The translations under genes were made by a program, and so were the position numbers. Shown one piece after another: positions 9,244-18,756 of a DNA stretch of 35,408 bases (the first letter of the stretch is position 1; every line of letters starts with the position of its first letter). The notes under the pieces are model-generated. The model was not told the origin of the DNA and made no database searches. It saw nothing but the letters and a program-made list of their open reading frames with translations. The DNA is from Candidatus Falkowbacteria bacterium RIFOXYA2_FULL_38_12. GTDB lineage: Bacteria; Patescibacteriota; Patescibacteriia; XYB2-FULL-38-15. The stretch covers positions 1 through 35,408 of the forward strand of contig MFGA01000020.1 in the NCBI GenBank assembly GCA_001778095.1. Direction: 5' to 3'.

Positions 9244-9786
9244 ATGGTTCCACAAAAAGTTTTTTTCACAAAGGGTGTTGGAAGACACAAAGAAATGCTT
9301 CAATCCTTTGAGGCCGCTTTGCGCGACGCGGGTATTGAAAAATTTAATCTTGTTTCAGTTTCCAGTATTCATCCTCCGGGGTGCAAAAATGTAAGCAGGA
9401 CGCAAGGGTTAAAGGAACTAAGTCCCGGTGAAGTAGTTTTTTGCGTAATGGCTAGAAACGCGACCAATGAATCAAATAGGTTGTTAGCTTCTTCTGTCGG
9501 TCTTGCTCTTCCGGCTGATACATCCCACTATGGTTATTTGTCAGAACACCATTCTTTTGGCGAAACAGACCAAAAGGCAGGTGAGTACGCAGAAGACCTG
9601 GCCGCTTCCATGCTTGCTTCCACGCTGGGCGTTGAATTTGATGTTAACCAAGCTTGGGATGAGAGAGAACAAATATATAAAGTCAGCGGAAAAATCGTTA
9701 AAACAACAAATATTACTCAATCAGCCATTGTTGATAAAAATGGTTTATGGACAACAGTGATTGCTGTCGCTGTTTTTATTCCTTAA
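9244..9786 (+). CDS. pdaD: Pyruvoyl-dependent arginine decarboxylase
   Basis: '[15 protein letters not shown]' (Ser-Ser self-cleavage region), '[15 protein letters not shown]', '[19 protein letters not shown]'; start at [11 protein letters not shown]. Confidence 0.93.
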   Translation: MVPQKVFFTKGVGRHKEMLQSFEAALRDAGIEKFNLVSVSSIHPPGCKNVSRTQGLKELSPGEVVFCVMARNATNESNRLLASSVGLALPADTSHYGYLSEHHSFGETDQKAGEYAEDLAASMLASTLGVEFDVNQAWDEREQIYKVSGKIVKTTNITQSAIVDKNGLWTTVIAVAVFIP

Positions 9787-9807
9787 GTCATAATTAATCT
9801 AAAACAT

Positions 9808-10836
9808 ATGCCAGAAAAAAAAGATTTGCTTAAAGAGGAAATAAAACACATTGACATTAAGTCTTTTGACGCGACAAAAATTATTGAGTCAATGAAAGAC
9901 ATGTCTTTCACGGCAAGAGACACTGCTCGTGCTGCGGAAATTTATGACACCATGTTAAAAGACAAGGATTGCACCGTGATTTTGACTTTGGCCGGAAGCA
10001 CCAGCGCGGCCGGGTGTATGCAACTTTATGTTGACTTGGTAAAAAATAAAATGGTTGATTGTATTGTCGCGACCGGGGCGAGCATTGTTGATATGGATTT
10101 TTTTGAAGCGCTAGGATTTAAACATTATAAAGGAGAAGTGAGTGTTGATGACACCTTGCTTCGCAGTCTTTATGTTGATCGTATTTATGATACTTATATT
10201 GATGAAGAAGAATTGCAATTTTGTGATCAGACCATTAAAAAAATTGCCGATTCCCTGGAACCAAGACCATATTCATCCCGCGAATTTATCGCCGAAATGG
10301 GAAAATATTTAGTGGAAAATTCAAAGAAAAAAGATTCATTGGTCCAGGTGGCCTATGAAAACAACGTGCCAATATTTTGTCCGGCTTTTTCCGATTCCAG
10401 CGCCGGGTTTGGATTGGTGGCTCATCAATGGGAAAAACCGGAAAAACATCTTTCCATAGATTCGGTTAAAGATTTCCTTGAACTGACAAAAATAAAAATT
10501 GAAGGAAAAACAACAGGACTTTTGATGATTGGTGGAGGCACGCCGAAGAATTTTACACAAGATACGGTTGTTTGCGCTGAAATTTTGGGTTTTGAGGCGT
10601 CTCTTCATAAATACGCTATTCAAATTACAGTCGCCGATTCACGCGACGGAGCCTGTTCTAGTTCTACTCTAAAAGAGGCAAATTCTTGGGGAAAAGTGGA
10701 AACAACAAAAGGTTCTGATCAAATGGTTTTTGCTGAAGCTACTTCGGTTTTACCTTTAATTGCTAGCTACGCTTATCACAAAGGAAGTTGGAAAAACAGA
10801 GAATTTAAAAATTGGAGCAAGCTTTTCCAAAAATAA
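9808..10836 (+). CDS. Deoxyhypusine synthase family protein (possibly homospermidine synthase-type)
   Basis: 'LTLAGSTSAAGCMQLYVDLVKNKMVDCIVATGAS', 'IGGGTPKNF', 'ADSRDGACSSSTLKEANSWGKV' retaining the WGK lysine of the DHS family. Confidence 0.9.
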   Translation: MPEKKDLLKEEIKHIDIKSFDATKIIESMKDMSFTARDTARAAEIYDTMLKDKDCTVILTLAGSTSAAGCMQLYVDLVKNKMVDCIVATGASIVDMDFFEALGFKHYKGEVSVDDTLLRSLYVDRIYDTYIDEEELQFCDQTIKKIADSLEPRPYSSREFIAEMGKYLVENSKKKDSLVQVAYENNVPIFCPAFSDSSAGFGLVAHQWEKPEKHLSIDSVKDFLELTKIKIEGKTTGLLMIGGGTPKNFTQDTVVCAEILGFEASLHKYAIQITVADSRDGACSSSTLKEANSWGKVETTKGSDQMVFAEATSVLPLIASYAYHKGSWKNREFKNWSKLFQK

Positions 10837-10840
10837 AATA

Positions 10841-11740
10841 ATGAAACAGGCGACGAAAAATTTTCTTGGTTTAAAGAAAGAATTTTCTCGAATAGAGGAT
10901 TCTGATGTTATTGTAATTCCTTTTGGTCTGGAACAAGCGGTAAGTTATGGACATGGAACAAAAAATGGACCGAAGGCGATAATTGATGCCAGCCAAGAGG
11001 TGGAACTATTTGACGACGAAATGAAAAAAGAAATCTACCGTGAAGTTAAAATTACCACGATCAAAGAAATTATCCCCAAAAAGAAGATCGAAGATGCCCT
11101 TAACCAGTTATATCAAGTTGTAAAAGATGTTTATGAAGCTGAAAAATTGCCAATAGTTTTCGGCGGGGAGCATACTTTGACAATTGGCTCATTTAGGGCG
11201 GCCAAAGAAAAATTTTCCGACTTAACCCTTTTGCAGTTTGACGCGCATGCCGATTTGAGAGATTCGTTCGAAGGCGATAAATATACGCACGGCGGAGCAA
11301 TGCGCCGAAGTCTTGAATTGGGAGAAAATTTTAATCTTGTCCAAGTGGGAATAAGAAATATAAGCAATGAACCGAGCGAGGGAAGTGAATTTTCTTTTTT
11401 GGAGAAAAACAAAAAGAGAATAAAAACATTTTGGGCAAGAGAAATGAAAGAGTGGAAAATAGAGGAGATCGTTTCTTCTTGCGATAAAAATGTTTATTTG
11501 ACTTTTGATGTCGACGCCTTTGATTCGGGAATAATGCCTTCAACCGGAACGCCCGAACCGGGAGGATTAAGCTGGTATGACGCTCTCGATATCATAAAAG
11601 AAGTGGCTAAAAAGAAAAAAATAATCGGGATTGATTTTGTGGAGCTTTCCCCGATAAAAAATTTATCCGCGCCCGATTTTATGGTGGCAAAATTAATTTA
11701 TAAAATAATCGGGTATATTTTTGAAACGAGGAGAAAATAA
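10841..11740 (+). CDS. speB: Agmatinase/arginase (ureohydrolase) family protein
   Basis: 'VFGGEHTLTIG', 'LLQFDAHADLRD', 'YLTFDVDAFDSGIMPSTGTPEPGGLSW', 'GIDFVELSP'; start corrected from 10760. Confidence 0.93.
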   Translation: MKQATKNFLGLKKEFSRIEDSDVIVIPFGLEQAVSYGHGTKNGPKAIIDASQEVELFDDEMKKEIYREVKITTIKEIIPKKKIEDALNQLYQVVKDVYEAEKLPIVFGGEHTLTIGSFRAAKEKFSDLTLLQFDAHADLRDSFEGDKYTHGGAMRRSLELGENFNLVQVGIRNISNEPSEGSEFSFLEKNKKRIKTFWAREMKEWKIEEIVSSCDKNVYLTFDVDAFDSGIMPSTGTPEPGGLSWYDALDIIKEVAKKKKIIGIDFVELSPIKNLSAPDFMVAKLIYKIIGYIFETRRK

Positions 11741-11743
11741 CTC

Positions 11744-11907
11744 AGACCTCTTTCAAAATAATCCTTTCTACTGCAATTTAATAATTTTGGCTGCAAATTG
11801 TTCAGAGTTCGTCGCCGTATACGCTACGCATACGGCCTCCTCACCCTTCACAATTTTCGCTCAAAATTCTTAAATTTCGTCGCGAAAAATTATTTCGCAA
11901 GAGGTCC
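11744..11907. repeat. ~160-bp intercistronic imperfect palindrome, copy C
   Basis: AGACCTCTTTCAAAATAATCCTTTCTACTGCAATTTAATAATTTTGGC...; inner hairpin GCCGTAT-ACGCTACGC-ATACGGC; terminal GAGGTCC lies immediately before the secA ATG. Confidence 0.9.
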
Positions 11908-11908
11908 T

Positions 11909-14620
11909 ATGTCTTTTCTTACTACAATATTTGGCGATCCCAATAAAAAAATTATAGATAAGTTGCAGGCTAAGGTTTCCCGGATTAACGAACTCGAATC
12001 AACATTCGAGTCGTTTTCTTTTGAAGAATTGAAAGGGATGACGAAAAAATTTCAGGAAAGATTGGAAAAAGAAGAGACTTTGGATGATATTTTACCGGAA
12101 GCTTTTGCAGTCGTGCGGGAAACGGCCAAGCGAGTTTTGGGACAAAGACATTTTGACGTTCAGCTTTTGGGCGGAATGATTTTGCATAACGGGCAAATAG
12201 CGGAAATGAAAACCGGAGAAGGAAAAACCTTAACATCCACTTTACCGATTTATCTTAATGCGTTAACCAAGAAGGGTGTTCACGTCGTTACTGTTAATGA
12301 TTATTTGGCAAAAAGAGACGCGGTTTGGATGGGGCAGGTTTATCACGCCCTGGGATTATCCGTCGGGTGCATTCAACATGAAGCAGCGTTTCTTTACGAC
12401 CAAGAATATAAATCAATAGCCGAAAATAAAGAAAATAGTGAAGTTAGCAGTTTTAAAGTCGCTAATGAATTTTTGCGTCCGGTGGCGCGCCAAGAAGCTT
12501 ACACTGCCGATATTTTATACGGTACCAATAATGAGTTCGGGTTTGATTATTTGCGCGACAATATGGTTCCGGAGCTGAAACAGATGGTTCAGCGTGAATT
12601 GAATTTTGCCATCATTGACGAAGTTGACAGTATTTTGATTGATGAAGCGAGGACACCGCTTATTATTTCCGCGCCAGCCGAAGAGTCAGCTGATTTGTAT
12701 GCTAAATTCGCCGAGCTTGTCAGAAGATTAAAAGAAAATGAAGACTATAATATTGATGAAAAAATGCGGGCGGCGACGCTTACCGAAGCGGGAATTTCCA
12801 AGATGGAAAAATTTTTAGGAGTTGAAAATATTTATACCTCGGGTGGCATCACTATGGTGCATCACATTGAGCAGGCATTGCGCGCGGAAACTCTATTCCG
12901 CCGCGATAAAGATTATGTCGTTCGCGAGGGCGAAGTAATTATTGTTGATGAGTTTACCGGCAGATTAATGGCCGGCAGGCGATATAGCGAAGGATTGCAT
13001 CAAGCGATAGAAGCAAAAGAGGGAGTAAATGTTCGCCAAGAATCTAGAACAATGGCGACGATCACTTTTCAAAATTTGTTCAGGCTTTACAAAAAATTAG
13101 CCGGTATGACAGGAACCGCTTTGACTGAGTCAGAAGAATTTTCCAAAATTTATAATTTGGAAGTTGTGTCTGTCCCGACAAACAAGGAAATGGCGCGCGA
13201 AGATATGCGCGATAAAATTTTTAGGACAGAAATGGGAAAATTTAAAGCGGTTGTTTCTGAAATAAAAAAACGGCACGAAAACGGTCAGCCGGTTTTAGTC
13301 GGCACGATTTCCATTGAGAAAAATGAATTACTGGGAGAACTGTTGGAGCGAGAAGGAATCCCGCATCAGATTTTAAACGCCAAGCATCACGAAAAAGAAG
13401 CTGAAATTATTGCGCAAGCCGGACGTTTGGGGGCGGTGACTGTCGCTACTAATATGGCCGGACGCGGTGTAGATATTATTTTGGGTGGAAATCCGAAAAA
13501 CGAAGAAGATGCGGAAAAAGTGCGAGTCGCGGGCGGTTTGCATATTATCGGCACGGAACGGCACGATTCAAGGCGTATTGATAATCAGTTGCGCGGTCGC
13601 GCGGGACGCCAAGGCGATCCGGGGTCATCGCAGTTTTATCTTTCGGCGGAAGACGACTTGATGAGAATTTTCGGCGGAGAACGTTTGAAAAATATTATGG
13701 CATCTTTTAATTTTCCCGAAGATGTATCAATAGAAAACAGAGTTGTTTCTAAAACCATTGAATCAGCCCAGAGAAGAGTGGAAGGACACAATTTTGATAT
13801 CAGAAAACATTTATTGGAATATGACGATGTCCTTAATAAACACAGAGACGTTGTTTATAAAAAAAGAAAAGAAATTTTAAAGGCGGAAAATTTAAAAAAT
13901 AAAGTTTTGGAAATAGTTGAGGGCGAGATTGAACAAGTTGTTTTGTTTCATACCACTTCCGAAGAAGAGGGAGATTGGAACGTAGAAGAAATTTACGAAG
14001 TTGTCGGGACTATCTTTTCCATCTTGCCGGAAGCAAGAGTGCATTTGGACGGAATAAAACGTTGGGCGGGGGACAGGGCGCACGACGCGGCCGTTAGAAC
14101 CCGTATCATAGAATATTTGATGGAATTAGCTCGGGTGACTTATGATGAATTGGAAAAGAAAATTGACGAACAGGCCGGTGAGGGAATGATGCGAAAAATT
14201 GAGAGAGGAATGATGTTGCGAGCGATTGATACTTTGTGGGTGGAGCACTTAAGTGCGATTGATTATTTGCGCACCGGCATTGGCCTGCGCGGTTATGGCC
14301 AACATGATCCACTTGTTGAATACAAAAAAGAATCATATAGAATGTTTCAGGAGTTTTTGCACCTTATTGATAGGCAAGTGGTTTATAGTATTTATAAAGT
14401 CGGGTTGGCGACAGACATTGCTCCTTCTTTAATGAAACAAAGAGGCTTGAAATTATCCGCTCCGGCAAAAAGCGTCAGCGACGGCGGACAAAATTCCAGT
14501 CTTCAGCTAACGCCACGCACGGCAGAGGGGAATAAAGTCGGGAGAAATGATCCGTGTCCGTGCGGAGCGAAAAAGTCAGATGGTACGCCGATTAAGTATA
14601 AACATTGTCATGGAAAATAA
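11909..14620 (+). CDS. secA: Preprotein translocase ATPase SecA (start corrected from 11798)
   Basis: MSFLTTIFGDPNKK start; 'EMKTGEGKTLTSTLP', 'VTVNDYLAKRDA', 'AIIDEVDSILIDEARTPLIIS', C-terminal zinc motif 'RNDPCPCGAKKSDGTPIKYKHCHG'. Confidence 0.98.
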   Translation: MSFLTTIFGDPNKKIIDKLQAKVSRINELESTFESFSFEELKGMTKKFQERLEKEETLDDILPEAFAVVRETAKRVLGQRHFDVQLLGGMILHNGQIAEMKTGEGKTLTSTLPIYLNALTKKGVHVVTVNDYLAKRDAVWMGQVYHALGLSVGCIQHEAAFLYDQEYKSIAENKENSEVSSFKVANEFLRPVARQEAYTADILYGTNNEFGFDYLRDNMVPELKQMVQRELNFAIIDEVDSILIDEARTPLIISAPAEESADLYAKFAELVRRLKENEDYNIDEKMRAATLTEAGISKMEKFLGVENIYTSGGITMVHHIEQALRAETLFRRDKDYVVREGEVIIVDEFTGRLMAGRRYSEGLHQAIEAKEGVNVRQESRTMATITFQNLFRLYKKLAGMTGTALTESEEFSKIYNLEVVSVPTNKEMAREDMRDKIFRTEMGKFKAVVSEIKKRHENGQPVLVGTISIEKNELLGELLEREGIPHQILNAKHHEKEAEIIAQAGRLGAVTVATNMAGRGVDIILGGNPKNEEDAEKVRVAGGLHIIGTERHDSRRIDNQLRGRAGRQGDPGSSQFYLSAEDDLMRIFGGERLKNIMASFNFPEDVSIENRVVSKTIESAQRRVEGHNFDIRKHLLEYDDVLNKHRDVVYKKRKEILKAENLKNKVLEIVEGEIEQVVLFHTTSEEEGDWNVEEIYEVVGTIFSILPEARVHLDGIKRWAGDRAHDAAVRTRIIEYLMELARVTYDELEKKIDEQAGEGMMRKIERGMMLRAIDTLWVEHLSAIDYLRTGIGLRGYGQHDPLVEYKKESYRMFQEFLHLIDRQVVYSIYKVGLATDIAPSLMKQRGLKLSAPAKSVSDGGQNSSLQLTPRTAEGNKVGRNDPCPCGAKKSDGTPIKYKHCHGK

Positions 14621-14621
14621 T

Positions 14622-14828
14622 ATGCTTAAATTAGGAAAACACAGACATTATAAGGGAAAGGAATACGAAGTCATTGGAGTAGCAAAACACAGCGAAACGT
14701 TAGAGGAATTAGTTGTTTATCGAGCACTATATGACGAAAGACAGATTTGGGTCAGACCATTGAAGATGTTTCTAGAAGAGGTAGAAGCAGATGGCAAAAA
14801 AATTTCACGGTTTAGCCATGTGGAGTAG
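14622..14828 (+). CDS. DUF1653 family protein
   Basis: '[49 protein letters not shown]'. Confidence 0.9.
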   Translation: MLKLGKHRHYKGKEYEVIGVAKHSETLEELVVYRALYDERQIWVRPLKMFLEEVEADGKKISRFSHVE

Positions 14829-14886
14829 AAAAGAAGATCAAGAAGTGTCGTGGAAAGTGAGAATGATTATAAATAAGAAAGAGGCT

Positions 14887-15189
14887 ATGGAATACAATAA
14901 ACTTGTTAGAGACAAAATTCCAGAATATATAAAGAATAAAGGAGGAACTCCGATAACCCATATCGCTGATAATAAAGAGTATTGGGAAAAACTGAAAGAA
15001 AAATTGCTAGAAGAGATAAAAGAATTTTTTGAAAACGAGGTCATTGAAGAAATGGCGGACATCCAAGAAGTGATTGATGCGATATGTGACTACAAGAATT
15101 TTGAAAAGGAAAGTATTGAAATGGTAAGAAAGAAGAAAGTTGAGCAACGCGGGGCATTCAAGGAAAAAATTATTCTGGAAGAATCATAA
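14887..15189 (+). CDS. MazG-like nucleotide pyrophosphohydrolase / phosphoribosyl-ATP pyrophosphohydrolase-like protein
   Basis: '[23 protein letters not shown]...[31 protein letters not shown]' (E..E/E..D metal motif). Confidence 0.85.
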   Translation: MEYNKLVRDKIPEYIKNKGGTPITHIADNKEYWEKLKEKLLEEIKEFFENEVIEEMADIQEVIDAICDYKNFEKESIEMVRKKKVEQRGAFKEKIILEES

Positions 15190-15245
15190 ATTCCCGCGGA
15201 CACAGGAATAAGTTCAATGTTAGACATTGTCATGGGAAATAAAAT

Positions 15246-15659
15246 ATGCGCATAGGAATCATAGGTAGCATGCAATATACAGAAAAGATGTTAGAGGCTC
15301 GTGACGAGTTGATAAAGCTTGGTCATAATGCTTTTGTCACTAATTTAGCGTCTCCCTTTGTCGGAAAAACCGATGGGGAAAAAGAACATATTAAAATTGA
15401 TCAAAAGAATAATCAAGACGCAATCAGGGAATTTTGGAAATTGATGCAAGGTTCTGATGCGGTATTAGTTATGAATTTTGATAAACATAGCGTTAAAAAC
15501 TACATCGGTGGCAATACGCTGATGGAAATCGGATTTGCTCATGTTTTGGATCAAAAAATATTTTTGTATAATCCAATCCCAGATATTCCTTACTATAAAT
15601 CCGAAATAGAGGCTGTTAAGCCGATTATTATTAATGGCGATTTGTCGAAGATAGTATAA
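15246..15659 (+). CDS. Nucleoside 2-deoxyribosyltransferase-like protein
   Basis: 'MRIGIIGSM...SDAVLVMNFDKHSVKNYIGGNTLMEIGFAHVLDQKIFLYNPIPD' Rossmann-like NDT-type layout. Confidence 0.6.
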   Translation: MRIGIIGSMQYTEKMLEARDELIKLGHNAFVTNLASPFVGKTDGEKEHIKIDQKNNQDAIREFWKLMQGSDAVLVMNFDKHSVKNYIGGNTLMEIGFAHVLDQKIFLYNPIPDIPYYKSEIEAVKPIIINGDLSKIV

Positions 15660-15672
15660 TAGAAAATATAAT

Positions 15673-16065
15673 ATGAAATCAGTAGTTATTTGTGGCAGTT
15701 CTCGCTTTGCTGATGAAATGCGAGAATTTGCTAAAAAATTACAAGATTTAGGTATTGTTGTTTATGAGCCTCATCTCTATCGCGCCTCTGGCGGTGTTTG
15801 GGATGAGATAAAAGACTTTGATAAGAAATTTGTCGCTTTAGGGCTGGCACACGATCATTTTTATAAAATCAGAATGGCCGATATAGTTTATATTCTAAAC
15901 AAAGACGGCTACATCGGCATAAGCACTAATATCGAAATTGGTTATGCCGTAGCCTTAAATAAGCCGGTTTATGTTTATGAAGAATTGGACGATGAGCCTT
16001 GCCGAAAAATTTTATTTAGCAAAGTTGTAAAAAATCCGGAAGAGTTGGTCCGGTTTTTAAAGTAG
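15673..16065 (+). CDS. Nucleoside 2-deoxyribosyltransferase-like protein, second copy
   Basis: 'SVVICGSSRFADEM...MADIVYILNKDGYIGISTNIEIGYAVALNKPVYVYEE'. Confidence 0.6.
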   Translation: MKSVVICGSSRFADEMREFAKKLQDLGIVVYEPHLYRASGGVWDEIKDFDKKFVALGLAHDHFYKIRMADIVYILNKDGYIGISTNIEIGYAVALNKPVYVYEELDDEPCRKILFSKVVKNPEELVRFLK

Positions 16066-16116
16066 CGTATTATTTGACTGCGACCGCGAGGGAAGTAAAA
16101 AAGATATTAAAAAGTT

Positions 16117-16695
16117 ATGCAAGAAATTGAAGCTAAATTTTTAGACATTGATTCTGAAAAAATCCAAAAGAAACTAGAGGAGATCGGAGCGAAAAAAGTC
16201 GGTGAATATTTTTATCGCCGACGAGTTTTTGATTATCCCGATTGGCGGCTGGATAAGGATCATTCTTGGCTACGTTTGCGCGATGAAGGGGAAAAAATAA
16301 CTTTGAGTTTTAAAAAGAGATTAGGGGTTGATTCATCTGGCGTCGGCGTTAACGATAGCGGAATGGAAGAAGTTGAGATTGTGGTAAATGATTTTGACAA
16401 TACTGCCGAGTTAATTCTGAAATTGGGTTTTATAGAAAAACATTACGCGGAAAATAAAAGAATCAGATGGGAAAAAGATGGGATTGAATTTGATATAGAC
16501 ACATATCCGGGCATTAACCCATATTTGGAAATTGAATCTTCTTCTTGGGGGAAAGTTGACGAGGCAATACGGTTTTTGGAATTAAATCCAAACGATAAGA
16601 AGATTTTTTCCGGAAATCAAGTTTACGCGTTAAATGGTATTAAGGTAGGGGAGTTGAGGCGGATTTCTTTTGATGAGGGGTTGGTAAAAAGGTAA
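16117..16695 (+). CDS. CYTH domain (class IV adenylate cyclase/thiamine triphosphatase-like) protein
   Basis: N-terminal 'QEIEAKF' ExExK motif, 'SWLRLRDEGEKITLSFKK', 'EVEIVVNDF', 'FDIDTYPGINPYLEIE'. Confidence 0.88.
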   Translation: MQEIEAKFLDIDSEKIQKKLEEIGAKKVGEYFYRRRVFDYPDWRLDKDHSWLRLRDEGEKITLSFKKRLGVDSSGVGVNDSGMEEVEIVVNDFDNTAELILKLGFIEKHYAENKRIRWEKDGIEFDIDTYPGINPYLEIESSSWGKVDEAIRFLELNPNDKKIFSGNQVYALNGIKVGELRRISFDEGLVKR

Positions 16696-16797
16696 CTTTA
16701 TGCGGATGCAGGAAAAAAAATAATCAAGATTCTTCTCCGCGAAGAAGGTGGCCATTGACTGTTAAATCCTTTCAGTCTATGTTCTGGAGATTAATAT

Positions 16798-16840
16798 AAA
16801 AAAAGGGGTGCAACCTACATTGCAACCCCGTTATTTTTTT
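16798..16840. terminator. Terminator hairpin between convergent CYTH and Gfo/Idh/MocA genes
   Basis: AAAAAAAGGGGTGCAA-CCTACA-TTGCAACCCCGTTATTTTTTT. Confidence 0.75.
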
Positions 16841-16883
16841 GTTATCTATGTTTAGTGTTTCCTCCAGATAAAGAAGGAATGGT

Positions 16884-17810
16884 TTATAGGTTTAATGCAA
16901 TTTTTAAGGAATCCAACGCAAATCTGGAATCGATCATTAAATTTTTTTCAACGCAATCGATGAAATAAAGCAGCTCCTCTGCTAGGGGTTCCTTTTTATC
17001 GGAAGCCACTCTCGTTACACGCGTCCCCTCAGCGCCGCGATCTTGATAAAGTTCAATCTCTTGGCTAATATAATCTGCCTCAAGATATCCCCTTTCTCCA
17101 GTTATGATTAATTTTCTTATTTTCACTGGAGTTATCCAGTTTGCCTGGATGTATGACGAAACTCCGCAGTTGTATCTTAAAAAAAACTCTACCGAATCTT
17201 CTCTGTTTTTGGTTAGATTTCTTTGCCCGTTTTTTTGTATTTCAATGGGCAATTTTTCTAACAGATAATTAGAGATATCAATATCATGAATGGCCAAATC
17301 CATTGCAACATCCGCATCTTGAATTTGGGGTGGAAACTTGCCAACCCTTCTTGCGATTATGGCAATGATTCTTCCTATCTGTCCTTGCTCTATAATTTCC
17401 TTAATTCTTCCGATCATCGGATTAAACCTTTCCACATGGCCAACCAAGAATTTTACACTCATTTTTTTTGACAAATCTAGAAGATCCAGGGCTTGCCGTA
17501 GATCATCGGCGATTGGTTTTTCAAGTAAAACATTAATACCTCGTTCGATACACTCCCTTGCGGTTGTATAATGCTTGGAAGTAGGAACGCAAATTGACAC
17601 GATATCGATTTTTTCCCTATCCAACATTTCACGAAAATCGATATAGGCATTGAGCTGATATTGTGTAGCAAGAGCCCTAATCAAAACCGGGTTCAAATCA
17701 GAGATGGAGACTATTCGAACGGTTGGAATTTCGGAATAGATCCTCAAGTGATTCTTTCCCATATTTCCAACCCCTATAACTGCCACTTGCTTTTTTTTGG
17801 TTGCAGTCAC
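16884..17810 (-). CDS. Gfo/Idh/MocA family NAD(P)-dependent oxidoreductase (GTG start)
   Basis: 'VAVIGVGNMGKNHLRIYSEIPTVRIVSISDLNP', 'VSICVPTSKHYTTARECIERGINVLLEKPIADD'; GTGA overlap with the upstream stop and GGAG 5' of GTG support 17810 over 17852. Confidence 0.9.
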   Translation of the reverse strand: MTATKKKQVAVIGVGNMGKNHLRIYSEIPTVRIVSISDLNPVLIRALATQYQLNAYIDFREMLDREKIDIVSICVPTSKHYTTARECIERGINVLLEKPIADDLRQALDLLDLSKKMSVKFLVGHVERFNPMIGRIKEIIEQGQIGRIIAIIARRVGKFPPQIQDADVAMDLAIHDIDISNYLLEKLPIEIQKNGQRNLTKNREDSVEFFLRYNCGVSSYIQANWITPVKIRKLIITGERGYLEADYISQEIELYQDRGAEGTRVTRVASDKKEPLAEELLYFIDCVEKNLMIDSRFALDSLKIALNL

Positions 17811-18634
17811 GAAAGCTCTCCTTTTGTCGGTTGCAAAGACGACAATTCGCACATTGTTGAGTAACCAAGTTTTTCAGCCGTCTCTCCGCACAACCTTTCA
17901 ATCAATCTAAACTCTATTTCAGCGGAATCAGCAGAAATACCTTTATTGCGGAGGTAATCTTCTAGAGAAAATTGTTTAATATTCGGCAGATTTTCTTTAA
18001 ACCTTACCTCCACCCCAAGAAGATCTGCGACGGTTTCGACCGCAGGAGTTGGATTTTGGACCAAATCCTCATACCGGATAATTCGTACGCCCAAATCCTG
18101 AGAGGACAAAATTGTATTGGCAATAAGATTCCATGCAAGGCATTGATTTTCCGTGCTCTCTTTTAACGCCTCGAACGTCGTCTTCCATGACAAAATCGTT
18201 AACCTCGGATTTCTTAAGATCGCAACCACACAGCCATTCATCGTTTTGTTCATCCATTCCACAAAAACTGGCCATTCACGGATAAATGGTTTAAAAAAGT
18301 CTTCGTTGGAAAAAGCTGGAAAAGATTTTTTGATACCGACAACTTCCACCCCGTCGAAAGGATGGTTTATTCTTCCCCACCTCATTTTAGAAGGGGGGAA
18401 TGTATCAGTTGCTTCCCGTCCATTCACATCAACTCTCTGCATTATAAAACCATCTTCTAAATCGTTTTTGATCGTATTAAAGATGGCCTTAATATTGGTT
18501 TTATCTACGATATTCACCGAATTTATTGGCTCATTGACGATCACCATATTGGAAGTGCAGTTCAGCATTCTGACTAGCAAGCTACTGCCACTCCTTGAGG
18601 GGGCGGAAATGTAGAGCGGTTTTTGTCTCATCAC
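17807..18634 (-). CDS. P-loop sulfotransferase family protein
   Basis: 'PLYISAPSRSGSSLLVRMLN' 5'-PSB-like P-loop, 'AILRNPRLTILSWKTTFEA' 3'-PB-like region, 'IRYEDLVQNP'. Confidence 0.82.
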   Translation of the reverse strand: MMRQKPLYISAPSRSGSSLLVRMLNCTSNMVIVNEPINSVNIVDKTNIKAIFNTIKNDLEDGFIMQRVDVNGREATDTFPPSKMRWGRINHPFDGVEVVGIKKSFPAFSNEDFFKPFIREWPVFVEWMNKTMNGCVVAILRNPRLTILSWKTTFEALKESTENQCLAWNLIANTILSSQDLGVRIIRYEDLVQNPTPAVETVADLLGVEVRFKENLPNIKQFSLEDYLRNKGISADSAEIEFRLIERLCGETAEKLGYSTMCELSSLQPTKGELS

Positions 18635-18756
18635 TCACCTCCGTTAGCCAGGCACACAAGCAGATTTTCAAAGCCGAAAATGTTTTCGGCGAACTAGTTT
18701 CAATTTACGGTTTAAAAATAAAAAAGTCAAGACACGCCAGAAAAAATTTAACATTT

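Noticed and set aside
18153-18614. 153-aa plus-strand ORF
   Set aside because: Antisense to the sulfotransferase, which has recognisable motifs; no independent evidence of coding.
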